Position numbers and translations under genes: made by a program. This document shows positions 15,597 through 22,518 of a stretch of DNA of 36,534 nt, piece by piece; position 1 is the first letter of the stretch, and each line of letters opens with the position of its first letter. The notes under the pieces are model-generated. The model saw only the letters and a list, made by a program, of their open reading frames with translations, was not told the DNA's origin and made no database searches. The DNA is from Ferruginibacter sp. (GTDB taxonomy: Bacteria; Bacteroidota; Bacteroidia; Chitinophagales; Chitinophagaceae): assembly GCA_017988335.1 (NCBI GenBank), contig JAGNRZ010000008.1, positions 1-36,534 of the forward strand. The letters are read 5' to 3'.

Positions 15597-16070
15597 TTAC
15601 TCTCCTCTTAACACATTTACATTTCTACTAAAGCCTTCTTCTAACGAAATAAAGGTTTCTGTACGTTCTATTCCCTTTATCTTTTGCAGTTCATCGTGTA
15701 GTACATACCGTAATTGATTAATATCTTTACAAACAATTTCTATAAACATACTATAGTTGCCTGTTATATAATTTAGTCTAACTATTTCTGGTATTTTCAT
15801 CAGGTCTTTTGCAACACTATCATATAAATCACTTTTTTCTAAATAAATACCAACAAAAGCGGTGATATCGTAACCCAGTTGCTTTAAGTCAACATTTAAT
15901 TTTGTACCTTTAACTATACCAAATTCTTGTAGCTTTTTTATACGAACATGAATGGTACCGCCACTTACAAAAAGTTTTTTACCTAAGTCGGCATAAGATA
16001 CTTCTGCAGTTTCCATCATTTCATGAATGATTTGAAGGTCTAATTTGTCGAGATTTAATTTAGCAGCCAT
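15597..16070 (-). CDS. Lrp/AsnC family transcriptional regulator
   Basis: A 157-aa protein of normal Lrp length. The N-terminal helix-turn-helix is LDLQIIHEMMETAEVSYADLGKKLFVSGGTIHVRIKKL. It is followed by GIVKGTKLNVDLKQLGYDITAFVGIYL and a RAM effector-binding domain (residues about 65-150) with VRLNYITGNYSMFIEIVCKD and the C-terminal IKGIERTETFISLEE. It likely senses an amino acid and acts as a global or local regulator. It is convergent with the permease gene (2-bp gap) and divergent from the RNA gene at 16208; the AT-rich stretch 16071-16178 would hold its promoter, where I see no clear box. Confidence 0.94.
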   Translation of the reverse strand: MAAKLNLDKLDLQIIHEMMETAEVSYADLGKKLFVSGGTIHVRIKKLQEFGIVKGTKLNVDLKQLGYDITAFVGIYLEKSDLYDSVAKDLMKIPEIVRLNYITGNYSMFIEIVCKDINQLRYVLHDELQKIKGIERTETFISLEEGFSRNVNVLRGE

Positions 16071-16178
16071 TTTATAAAATTAAATTAGTATTATTTCAAT
16101 ATTTTATACAAATATTTAAATAATTTCTATATTTTCCAAATTTTTTATAAATTATTTTTAATATAATGGTATTTTATA

Positions 16179-16186
16179 TAGATTTG
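16179..16186 (+). promoter_or_regulatory. Promoter -7 box of the tRNA-like RNA
   Basis: TAGATTTG matches the Bacteroidota -7 consensus TAnnTTTG. A T-rich tetramer lies 19 bp upstream, where the -33 TTTG is expected. Transcription would start near 16193, about 15 nt before the cloverleaf. Confidence 0.6.
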
Positions 16187-16207
16187 TGTTACAATAGTTC
16201 TTAACAC

Positions 16208-16403
16208 TGTGGGGTGATGAAATTTTTGGCAGACATACCCTCTTGTCTCGAGGGTGGGGAGCCACGGATAAACATTGAGTAATGCCGGTATATCTGCAGG
16301 TGTACCGACTGGGGTCGACCACCAGGTTGAAATAGTTTAGCGACTGTTTCTTTTTTGCTCAAAGGCTAACGTCCCCGTGAAGGTTCGAACCCTTCCCCTA
16401 CAG
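16208..16403 (+). ncRNA. tRNA-like RNA with a very long variable region
   Basis: The ends and arms form a complete cloverleaf. Acceptor TGTGGGG (16208-16214) pairs with CCCTACA (16396-16402), 7 bp with one G-U. D stem ATG/CAT (16217-16219/16234-16236) has GG in its loop and U at position 8. Anticodon stem CCCTC/GAGGG (16238-16242/16250-16254) has the 7-nt loop TTGTCTC, with U33 and nominal anticodon GTC. T stem GAAGG/CCTTC (16379-16383/16391-16395) has the canonical loop TTCGAAC. Where the variable loop belongs there are about 124 nt (16255-16378), closed by GGGG/CCCC and AGCC/GGCT and containing three hairpins (CATT-GAGT-AATG; CGGTA/TACCG; CTGGGG-TCGA-CC-A-CCAG) and a U-rich stretch. CCA is not encoded. 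Local GC is well above the flanks, and a promoter and terminator bracket it. The body resembles tRNA-Leu, but anticodon and position-37 T do not fit it. Function unknown: unusual tRNA, tRNA mimic or regulatory RNA. Confidence 0.7.
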
Positions 16404-16411
16404 CTTTTTTT

Positions 16412-16442
16412 AGCCTTTCGATAAATATCGAAAGGCTTTTTT
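16412..16442 (+). terminator. Strong intrinsic terminator of the tRNA-like RNA
   Basis: AGCCTTTCGATA (16412-16423) is perfectly complementary to TATCGAAAGGCT (16426-16437) and is followed by a run of T ending at 16442. The 12-bp stem with T-tail is a clear rho-independent terminator on the plus strand and ends the RNA 9 nt after the cloverleaf. Confidence 0.9.
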
Positions 16443-16458
16443 ATGCACCTCATTTTAT

Positions 16459-16466
16459 TACCTTTG
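16459..16466 (+). promoter_or_regulatory. Promoter -7 box of trmB
   Basis: TACCTTTG matches TAnnTTTG and ends 7 bp before the trmB ATG, so the mRNA would be nearly leaderless. This separates trmB from the terminated RNA upstream. Confidence 0.65.
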
Positions 16467-16473
16467 CCGCCCA

Positions 16474-17178
16474 ATGGCACAAAAAAAATTACTACGTTTT
16501 GCACAAATAAAAACCTTTGCCAATGTTTTGGAATATCCTCAAAACATGCAGGGAAAATGGAATACTTATTTTGAAAATGATAATCCAATAATATTAGAAT
16601 TAGCTTGTGGTAGAGGTGAATATACTGTTGGCTTATCAGCCTTATACCCCAATAAAAATTTTATAGGAGTAGATATAAAAGGCAATAGAATGTATATTGG
16701 TGCAAAAAAGTGTTTGGATAATAATTTAAGTAATGCTGCTTTTTTACGTACTCAAATAGAAATGCTACCTGATTATTTTGCTGCTAACGAAATAGATGAA
16801 ATTTGGATAACTTTTCCCGACCCTCAATTACGTACTTCAAAAGCAAAAAAAAGATTAACACACCCAAGGTTTTTACGCTTATACCAACAAGTGTTAAAGA
16901 AAGAAGGGTGCATTCATTTAAAAACAGACTCTCCTCATTTATTTAACTTTACCAAAAAAGTAATTGAACATTATGGGCTTTTACTTGTTGAAGAAAATAG
17001 TAATGTTTACCAATCAACAAATGTGTGGCAAGACTTACTAATAAAAACACATTACGAAAGTTTAGACATTGCTCAAAGTAAAAGAATTCATTACCTACAA
17101 TTTAAGCTGCCTAATCAAATTAAAGATATGGATGCTGTATTTCAAGAAATTTTAAAAGATGAAGAAAAAGCTGATTGA
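16474..17178 (+). CDS. trmB: tRNA (guanine-46-N7)-methyltransferase TrmB
   Basis: A 234-aa SAM-dependent methyltransferase that forms m7G46 in the tRNA variable loop. Motifs are LELACGRGEYTVGLSALYP (SAM-binding glycine loop), FIGVDIKGNRMYIGAKK, IDEIWITFPDPQLRTSKAKK with the catalytic FPDP segment, RLTHPRFLRLYQQVLKKEG and IHLKTDSPHLF. Length and motif order are normal for TrmB. It has its own promoter box just upstream and begins a set of tightly packed genes: the next reading frame starts inside its last 20 bp. The unusual tRNA-like RNA lies 70 bp upstream, but a terminator separates the two. Confidence 0.96.
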   Translation: MAQKKLLRFAQIKTFANVLEYPQNMQGKWNTYFENDNPIILELACGRGEYTVGLSALYPNKNFIGVDIKGNRMYIGAKKCLDNNLSNAAFLRTQIEMLPDYFAANEIDEIWITFPDPQLRTSKAKKRLTHPRFLRLYQQVLKKEGCIHLKTDSPHLFNFTKKVIEHYGLLLVEENSNVYQSTNVWQDLLIKTHYESLDIAQSKRIHYLQFKLPNQIKDMDAVFQEILKDEEKAD

Positions 17179-17362
17179 GGGCGAAGATTTTTATTATAAC
17201 GACCTTGGTTATATGGTGCTTACTGCAAAATTTCATTTAGAAAAAGGTACATGCTGTGGCAATGGCTGCATGCACTGCCCTTTTGAATATAAAAATGTAG
17301 CAGAGCCAAAACGCAGCGAATTACTATCTTTAAGGCTGAATGAAAAAGAAAATAGCTACTAA
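17159..17362 (+). CDS. Small Cys-rich DUF5522-like protein
   Basis: A 67-aa protein with a compact Cys cluster, GTCCGNGCMHCPFEYKN, following YYNDLGYMVLTAKFHLEKG. This matches what I know of the DUF5522 family, short proteins thought to bind a metal through four Cys. It overlaps the end of trmB by 20 bp and the start of the next gene by 23 bp, so translation is coupled and a role near tRNA or nucleic-acid modification is conceivable. The function is unknown. The coding frame is supported by the clear family pattern and operon packing, despite the short length. Confidence 0.82.
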   Translation: MKKKLIEGEDFYYNDLGYMVLTAKFHLEKGTCCGNGCMHCPFEYKNVAEPKRSELLSLRLNEKENSY

Positions 17363-17744
17363 AAAATCATCTACAACTAAAACAGAAAAACTTCCTGTTA
17401 AAAAAACTCCTAAAGAGTATAGTTTTTTTACTGATGTGTATGATGTAGTTAGGCAAATACCTAAAGGCCGAGTTACCAGCTATGGCGCTATTGCAAATTA
17501 CTTAGGTACCAAGCTTAGCGCTAGAATGGTAGGCTGGGCAATGAATGCGGCACACAGTGCAAAGCCAAAAGTACCGGCACAACGTGTAGTCAATAGAAAT
17601 GGTATGCTTACAGGAAAATTTCATTTTGAAACACCAACAAAAATGGAAGAGCTTTTAAAAAAAGATGGTGTAGCTGTAAAAAAAGATACTATAGAAGATT
17701 TTAAAACCCGATTTTGGGATCCAGCAATTGAATTAAGTTTATAA
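17340..17744 (+). CDS. Alkyltransferase-like protein (ATL), MGMT family without acceptor Cys
   Basis: A 134-aa protein with a Lys-rich tail (MKKKIATKKSSTTKTEKLPVK) and the MGMT DNA-binding domain: FFTDVYDVVRQIPKGRVTSYGAIANYLG, SARMVGWAMNAAHS, then VPAQRVVNRNGMLTGKF. In true O6-alkylguanine-DNA alkyltransferases the active site reads PCHRV; here it is PAQRV, so the acceptor Cys is Ala and the His is Gln. ATL proteins with this type of change bind O6-alkylguanine lesions and flag them for nucleotide excision repair. The gene overlaps the DUF5522-like gene by 23 bp and the next gene starts 4 bp later. Assignment to ATL is confident; pathway role is from the family. Confidence 0.92.
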   Translation: MKKKIATKKSSTTKTEKLPVKKTPKEYSFFTDVYDVVRQIPKGRVTSYGAIANYLGTKLSARMVGWAMNAAHSAKPKVPAQRVVNRNGMLTGKFHFETPTKMEELLKKDGVAVKKDTIEDFKTRFWDPAIELSL

Positions 17745-17748
17745 CATT

Positions 17749-18462
17749 ATGAGCAACACTATTTTATTAGGCAAGGTTTCGTTTGTAAATCATGAAAAGC
17801 AATATGTAATGATTGAATACCAAGCTGGTACTAAGAAAAAAAACATAAATGGAAAAGTTGATGATAAAACACAACAGGAGTTAATTGATAAAAAGATAAT
17901 TAAAAAAAAGCACTTATTTCACATAGGTGATGTAGTACATTTTATAGCCAAGCTTAGCGATAGAGGAGATAAAATGGTAGCCTTAAATATTCAATATAAA
18001 TACAACGAAGCATTAGATGTATTGGTAAACAAAGCCAAAACCAATAATTTATTTATTGGTTATTTAAAAGAAGCAGATGGAAAATATTTTGTAAAAGAAA
18101 TTGATAGTTATCTTTTTTTACCAGTACAAACATCGCCATGGCAAGTAAAGTTTACCGAGCAAGAGTTAAACGAACAAGTAAATTTTACTTTAGAAAATAC
18201 TCACAATAAAGAAAAAGCATTTGCACAGCTTACTAAAGTAAAATACATACCAGAGTACTATGTAGCAGAAAAAGCATTTAAACAAAAAATAACTGTAGAG
18301 GCTAAAGTTTATGCCTTAAAACCACACGGCATATATGTAAATGTAATAAGCGATAAAATACAAGCCAAGCTGCCTGTTAAAGATGGAGTGAAGATTGATG
18401 ATGCAATTCCAGTAAAAATTATTTATTTAAGCCCAATAAAAATAGTTGTAGAAACATTATAA
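17749..18462 (+). CDS. Hypothetical protein with OB-like beta-rich segments
   Basis: A 237-aa, Lys-rich soluble protein without signal or membrane segment. The first segment, ILLGKVSFVNHEKQYVMIEY, resembles the opening strands of a cold-shock or OB fold. A second beta-rich block starts KTNNLFIGYLKEADGKYFVK, and a third (KITVEAKVYALKPHGIYVNV, then DKIQAKLPVKDG) resembles an S1-like repeat. This suggests two or three OB-type modules and possible RNA binding, in line with its position after trmB and the DUF5522-like gene. I do not recognise a named family. It follows the ATL gene by 4 bp and converges on the next gene, overlapping it by 6 bp. Confidence 0.75.
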   Translation: MSNTILLGKVSFVNHEKQYVMIEYQAGTKKKNINGKVDDKTQQELIDKKIIKKKHLFHIGDVVHFIAKLSDRGDKMVALNIQYKYNEALDVLVNKAKTNNLFIGYLKEADGKYFVKEIDSYLFLPVQTSPWQVKFTEQELNEQVNFTLENTHNKEKAFAQLTKVKYIPEYYVAEKAFKQKITVEAKVYALKPHGIYVNVISDKIQAKLPVKDGVKIDDAIPVKIIYLSPIKIVVETL

Positions 18463-18924
18463 ATCCTCTAATTCTTGAGGAGATAATCCTAATTGCAACG
18501 CCATTTTTGTTTTATTTGGGGCTTGCATTGCAAATAACAAAATAATTACTGCTGCTAATGCTATAAACGCATAGTTACCTACCAAAAAATAAGCTATACC
18601 ATTAAATAATGTAGCCGCCTCAAGTAATGCCCACTGCAACAAACTTGCTGTACGGTATTGCTCAAACCTTTGCGTAACGATTAGTTGAGCATTCTCCTTA
18701 ATACCGTTTATTTTCTTTTTAAATAAAATATTGCCCACAAAAAAAGCAATGCCCGTAAATAACAAGGCTACTATTTGAAACATTCTATCATGCTCAAAAA
18801 AAGAAGGGCTTTGTACTTTTGTTATTATTAACGTTAAAAAAATAATAGTAGCAATAATTTGTCCAAGCAGCATGGCTTTATGAATAAGTTTAAAGGAGGC
18901 GAAGGAATTTTTTGGCTCTACCAT
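18457..18924 (-). CDS. Hypothetical membrane protein with four predicted segments
   Basis: A 155-aa protein with four hydrophobic segments: AMLLGQIIATIIFLTLIITK, FQIVALLFTGIAFFVGNILF, LLQWALLEAATLFNGIAYFL and YAFIALAAVIILLFAMQAP. A charged cytoplasmic loop (KKKINGIKENAQLIVTQRFE) lies between segments 2 and 3, and the C terminus is soluble (QLGLSPQELEDL). The family is not recognised, though proteins of this size and layout are common in Bacteroidota. It converges on the OB-like gene with a 6-bp overlap, so the two stop regions overlap and no terminator fits between them. Confidence 0.75.
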   Translation of the reverse strand: MVEPKNSFASFKLIHKAMLLGQIIATIIFLTLIITKVQSPSFFEHDRMFQIVALLFTGIAFFVGNILFKKKINGIKENAQLIVTQRFEQYRTASLLQWALLEAATLFNGIAYFLVGNYAFIALAAVIILLFAMQAPNKTKMALQLGLSPQELEDL

Positions 18925-19002
18925 GCTGTAAAAGTATTAAGAATTGATAGAACAAAAAATAAAACCCTTTTTAAAATCATTTTTTTAGCTTTATAAGATA
19001 AA

Positions 19003-19518
19003 ATGAAAATATTTAGCCCATTAATTTCTTTATTGCTTACAAGCTCTTTTATTGTTGCTCAAACAAAGCCAATAGGCTTGGGTTTGCAACTATTTAAAAA
19101 TATTGAACAAGTGGAGTATTGTGTGCTACTTCCATTAAAAGAGTTTAAAGAATTGCCAGCCTCTCAAAGAGGTAGTCATTCATTTGTACATAATAAAAAT
19201 AAAAAAGTAACTATTGAAGTTGCTGGTTATACAATGCTTGATAGTATTATAACTATCGATTCTGTTTATGCAAGGTACATGGGTGAGCCTCATGAAGAAG
19301 TTGGTAAAATAATAACCCAAATAGAATTACTTAAAAATCGAAAATGTTTTTACAGTATTGGCTACTACAATAATTTTTTAGGTAAATATGAATTTATAGA
19401 AACCACTTGGGTAAAAAATGATGAAGTGATAACTATGCAAGTACACTATCCTATTAAAGAAAAAAAGCTTTGGTACGAAAGATTAAAACTAATAATTAAA
19501 AATGCTTACTGTAGATAA
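19003..19518 (+). CDS. Secreted hypothetical protein
   Basis: A 171-aa protein with a signal peptide (MKIFSPLISLLLTSSFIVAQ). The mature part is beta-rich with scattered Tyr and Cys (FKNIEQVEYCVLLPLKEF, VTIEVAGYTMLDSIITIDS, RKCFYSIGYYNNFLGKYEFI) and ends YERLKLIIKNAYCR. No catalytic motif or known family is evident; it may be a single-domain periplasmic protein. It is transcribed alone, divergent from the membrane protein at 18924 and convergent with the DUF420 gene. A TAGCTTTA stretch shortly upstream resembles a weak TAnnTTTG promoter. Confidence 0.7.
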   Translation: MKIFSPLISLLLTSSFIVAQTKPIGLGLQLFKNIEQVEYCVLLPLKEFKELPASQRGSHSFVHNKNKKVTIEVAGYTMLDSIITIDSVYARYMGEPHEEVGKIITQIELLKNRKCFYSIGYYNNFLGKYEFIETTWVKNDEVITMQVHYPIKEKKLWYERLKLIIKNAYCR

Positions 19519-19519
19519 A

Positions 19520-19547
19520 AAATAATTATGCCGCATATAAATTATTT
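19520..19547. terminator. AT-rich stem-loop at a convergent junction
   Basis: AAATAATT (19520-19527) pairs with AATTATTT (19540-19547) around a 12-nt centre. It lies between the stops of two convergent genes and touches the last codons of the DUF420 gene. It may be a weak bidirectional terminator; the AT-only stem makes this uncertain. Confidence 0.35.
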
Positions 19548-20132
19548 GTAATAAGGACTTATCATTAAATACACTACTACTCCAGTTATAGCTACATAAA
19601 ACCAAGCTGGCCATACATAACGCACTATTTTTTTATGTTGTTCATATTCACCTGTTAATGCCCTGTAAGCTGCAAATAAAATAAACGGCAATACTAAACC
19701 TGCTAACGGAATATGGGTAAGCAAAACAAGTAAATAAACCTTTCTTATACCACCAGCTACAATCAATTCCATTTCACTTAAACCTTTTACACCATCCGTT
19801 TCGCCATAAGCAGTTTCACCTGCAAACAAGTGATGGCATATATATGATACTAAAAACAAAACCGAAAGTAGCATAGCAAACATCATAATACTTTTATGTG
19901 CTTTATACTTTTTTTGCTTAATGGTAATTAAACCAGCAATTAGTAATAAAGCCACTGTTGCATTAATTATGGCGTTAATCAAAGCAAACACATGCACATC
20001 AAACCCAAAATGCACCTTGCCTGCTAAGTTATATTTCCCTAATATAGTTACTGCTGCAAAAACTACAAATGATACAATACCTATTAACCACTTTGCTTTA
20101 CTATCATTTTTTTGAAGAGATGGTGGTAGCAT
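19542..20132 (-). CDS. DUF420 (CtaM-like) membrane protein, oxidase biogenesis
   Basis: A 196-aa protein with five or so membrane segments: WLIGIVSFVVFAAVTILG, VFALINAIINATVALLLIAG, MMFAMLLSVLFLVSYICHHL, VYLLVLLTHIPLAGLVLPFI and WPAWFYVAITGVVVYLMISP. Conserved His residues (FGFDVHVF, SYICHHLFAGE, LLTHIPLAG, EQHKKIVRYVWPAWFY) are typical of DUF420, a family that includes CtaM, needed for aa3-type oxidase maturation in Gram-positives. Its start lies inside the end of the SCO gene (29-bp overlap), so the two are translationally coupled and act together after the cox operon. The exact step, possibly CuB or heme insertion, is not known for this group. Confidence 0.87.
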   Translation of the reverse strand: MLPPSLQKNDSKAKWLIGIVSFVVFAAVTILGKYNLAGKVHFGFDVHVFALINAIINATVALLLIAGLITIKQKKYKAHKSIMMFAMLLSVLFLVSYICHHLFAGETAYGETDGVKGLSEMELIVAGGIRKVYLLVLLTHIPLAGLVLPFILFAAYRALTGEYEQHKKIVRYVWPAWFYVAITGVVVYLMISPYYK

Positions 20133-20934
20133 AATTACTGGTTTTTCTTTTTTTATTTAAAAATAGTGTTACTAAAAAAACTATACCAATAGCAATAAAT
20201 ATTAATGGTAGTATGGGTATAAAACTTCTAAATATTGATGGCTTTGTTTTGTCTTTTTCTAACGACAATAAAGAAATATCTCTAGCTAACTTACCCATTG
20301 CAACATCGTTGGTAGTATTATCTTCATTTAAAGAATGATAAAACCCTCGTACAACTCTATTTTTATCAATTAAAAAAAACATATCGGTGTGTACAAATTC
20401 TGGTGTAACAGTGGTGTCTGCAATACTTGCTTTTAGCTCTTTTAACATAAAGTGATACAACTCATCTTTATTGCCTGTTAAAAACCACCAGTTATCGTGG
20501 TTTACATTATACTTATCTGCAAATTTTCTAAGTTGGTGTGCACTATCAAAATTTGGATCAACCGAAATAGAAATAAACTGTAGCAACGAGTCGGTTTTTG
20601 CATAGGTGTCCTGCATTTTTTTCATTACCTGAGTAATTTTAGGACATATACCACCACACCTTGTAAAAATGGTATTAACTACTAAAATTTTTCCTTTTGC
20701 ACTATCTAAGTTTATTGGCAGGTTAAATTGATTAACAAAGTTTGTATTTTTTACTTTGTGCCAAATGGTATCGGTGCTTGTTTTTCCGTTTTTGGTAGAT
20801 ACCACTACACTATCTGGCTCAAAATATTTACGAGGCATAGGTGCAGCATCTTTACTAAAATATTTTACAAAAAAATAGCCTGAGAAAGGAAGTACTAATG
20901 CTAATAAAAGTCCGAATACTGCTGATTTTTTCAT
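20104..20934 (-). CDS. SCO1/SenC family copper chaperone
   Basis: A 276-aa membrane-anchored thioredoxin-fold protein that delivers copper to the CuA site of cytochrome oxidase. It has an N-terminal anchor (AVFGLLLALVLPFSGYFFVKY), the copper motif TRCGGICPKI (Cys 93 and Cys 97, CxxxC), and the distal ligand His in EFVHTDMFFLID. A second hydrophobic segment near the C terminus (FIPILPLIFIAIGIVFLVTLFL) is unusual for canonical Sco1 but common in Bacteroidota copies. All three copper ligands are present. It has its own promoter box at 21088-21095 after the oxidase terminator and overlaps the DUF420 gene downstream. Confidence 0.94.
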   Translation of the reverse strand: MKKSAVFGLLLALVLPFSGYFFVKYFSKDAAPMPRKYFEPDSVVVSTKNGKTSTDTIWHKVKNTNFVNQFNLPINLDSAKGKILVVNTIFTRCGGICPKITQVMKKMQDTYAKTDSLLQFISISVDPNFDSAHQLRKFADKYNVNHDNWWFLTGNKDELYHFMLKELKASIADTTVTPEFVHTDMFFLIDKNRVVRGFYHSLNEDNTTNDVAMGKLARDISLLSLEKDKTKPSIFRSFIPILPLIFIAIGIVFLVTLFLNKKRKTSNYATTISSKK

Positions 20935-21087
20935 GTGTAATTAACCTAAAGGTTGTAAGTTTTAAAACATCGTAACTCAATAATTGTTTTACAGTTTTTC
21001 TATTTTTTTACCGAGAAGACGAGAAGGCGATATTTTTTAACATCTCCATATTTGGGCTTGCCAACTTTTCGGCTATTACTTTTGTTG

Positions 21088-21095
21088 CAAAGGTA
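21088..21095 (-). promoter_or_regulatory. Promoter -7 box of the sco-DUF420 operon
   Basis: On the minus strand TACCTTTG matches TAnnTTTG. It lies just after the oxidase terminator and about 150 bp before the sco ATG, which leaves a long 5' untranslated region. Confidence 0.55.
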
Positions 21096-21100
21096 CGTCA

Positions 21101-21133
21101 ATAAAAAAACCATCCCTAAATTAAGGATGGTTT
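21101..21133 (-). terminator. Intrinsic terminator of the act-cox operon
   Basis: On the minus strand AAACCATCC (from 21133) pairs with GGATGGTTT (to 21107), 9 bp around a 9-nt loop, followed by a T-run to about 21103. It closes the respiratory operon 25 bp after the coxD stop. Confidence 0.85.
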
Positions 21134-21157
21134 ATTAAATATTTTTATTCATTTATA

Positions 21158-21592
21158 TTAATGCTTTGCTCCTTTTTCTACAGCCGGAACATGTTGTTCA
21201 GTTTTAGGAGCCTCTCTACTTCCACCATCTGTATTTTTCAAATTCTTCCAGCTATTACCATCCCACAAAAAAGCAGTAACAAACCAAATAAATAAAGCCA
21301 AGGTGGTTACAATGGTTAATCTAAAATTACGCAACTCACTTCCTAAGTGCATAAACACACCTACAATATAATAAGCTTTAGCTAACGATAATATTACTAT
21401 AGCTCCTACAAAAAATTTGCCTAAAGCGCCATGCTTATCTACCCAACCAGCTTTCGTGGTCATGGAATAACCCATTGCTAATTCAATAATAGTTACTACT
21501 GAAAGCAATAAGAATACTTGCCAAATTCTTTTTGTACTGCCACCATGCTCTGGTGCAAATGTAATTTCTGGTGATACTGAATGACTACTCAT
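21158..21592 (-). CDS. Cytochrome c oxidase subunit IV
   Basis: A 144-aa protein with three membrane segments: IWQVFLLLSVVTIIELAMGYS, GKFFVGAIVILSLAKAYYIVGVFMHL and LTIVTTLALFIWFVTAFLW. The KAYYIVGVFMHL segment is typical of bacterial COX4/CyoD-like small subunits of A-type oxidases. It is the last gene before the terminator at 21101-21133 and starts 31 bp after the subunit III stop. The hydrophilic C terminus (SREAPKTEQHVPAVEKGAKH) is not conserved in the family. The role is structural, stabilising the CuB-containing core. Confidence 0.9.
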   Translation of the reverse strand: MSSHSVSPEITFAPEHGGSTKRIWQVFLLLSVVTIIELAMGYSMTTKAGWVDKHGALGKFFVGAIVILSLAKAYYIVGVFMHLGSELRNFRLTIVTTLALFIWFVTAFLWDGNSWKNLKNTDGGSREAPKTEQHVPAVEKGAKH

Positions 21593-21623
21593 ATACTTGA
21601 AATATCTTTGATAAATTATTTAA

Positions 21624-22505
21624 TTAGATTAGATAGAAACATAAAAACACAAACACCCACACTAAATCTACAAAATGCCAGTATAAGCCTGCCTTTTCTA
21701 TCATTTCGTAATGACCCCTTTGATCAAAATGTCCCATTTTAGTTTTAATATACATGATAATATTAATAACCACACCACTTAATACATGAAAGCCATGGAA
21801 GCCTGTAATACCAAAAAAGTAACTACCAAATGCAGGTGGCCCTTGTGTACCTACATGTGCTGTACCTGCATTTACCAATTTTGTAGCTTCGTCTACCAAT
21901 TGTGCATGTGTAGCATCATGTGCATTAAATGAATGATTGTACTCATGTACCATTGCTGTTAATACTTCTGGGCTTGCTTTTGGTAAAGCTGCTAAAACAT
22001 TAGCTTTATCTACATGCTCAATACCCCAAGGATTATGGCTTACTGTAGTATTTAATGCACTTAATACACCTTCTTTAGATAAAATGAAATGCTCTCCTGT
22101 TAATAAATGCGTCCACTCCCAAGCTTGACAAGCTAAGAAAGCTGCACCACCTACAATTGTCCAAAGCATATACTTCTCTACTCCCTTTTTGTTCATTTGA
22201 TGTCCCTCATGCACCGCTAACACCATTGTAACAGAACTGGCTATTAAAATAAATGTCATTAAACTTACAAAAGCTAAAGGCCAATCAGACCCATGAAAAC
22301 CAGGGAAAGCGTTAAACACCTGATTAGCATCTACCCAGCTATTCATACTAAAGCGTAATGTAGCGTAGCTAATAATAAATGCACCAAATGTAAAGGCATC
22401 ACTCATTAAAAAGTACCACATCATTACTTTACCGTAACTTATATTGAATGGGCTTCTACCGCCATTCCACCATTTTGTACCCGATGGTATTGTTGTTGCT
22501 GACAT
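21624..22505 (-). CDS. Cytochrome c oxidase subunit III, long form with soluble insertion
   Basis: A 293-aa COX3 family protein. Family motifs include KVMMWYFLMSDAFTFGAFIISY, FLACQAWEWTHLL, GSYFFGITGFHGFHVLSGVV and the C-terminal YWHFVDLVWVFVFLCFYLI. Between WTHLL and GSYFFGITGFHG there is an extra stretch of about 80 residues (around 130-215), rich in His and Ala (EYNHSFNAHDATHAQLVDEA) and absent in usual 190-200 aa bacterial COX3. It is adjacent to a second, short COX3 gene upstream, so the two may form a heterodimeric subunit III. The start at 22505 is preceded by a heptamer repeat block. Confidence 0.93.
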   Translation of the reverse strand: MSATTIPSGTKWWNGGRSPFNISYGKVMMWYFLMSDAFTFGAFIISYATLRFSMNSWVDANQVFNAFPGFHGSDWPLAFVSLMTFILIASSVTMVLAVHEGHQMNKKGVEKYMLWTIVGGAAFLACQAWEWTHLLTGEHFILSKEGVLSALNTTVSHNPWGIEHVDKANVLAALPKASPEVLTAMVHEYNHSFNAHDATHAQLVDEATKLVNAGTAHVGTQGPPAFGSYFFGITGFHGFHVLSGVVINIIMYIKTKMGHFDQRGHYEMIEKAGLYWHFVDLVWVFVFLCFYLI

Positions 22506-22518
22506 AATTATTTTTATT

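Noticed and set aside
16208-16442. tmRNA, T-box leader or group I intron explanations for the tRNA-like locus
   Set aside because: tmRNA lacks a true anticodon arm and has a tag reading frame; T-boxes need a downstream regulated gene and the conserved antiterminator sequence, and trmB has its own promoter; a group I intron would be larger and sit in the anticodon loop.
16337-16588. 83-aa minus-strand frame over the RNA gene and trmB start
   Set aside because: It runs antisense through the structured RNA, terminator and trmB promoter and resembles no protein family.
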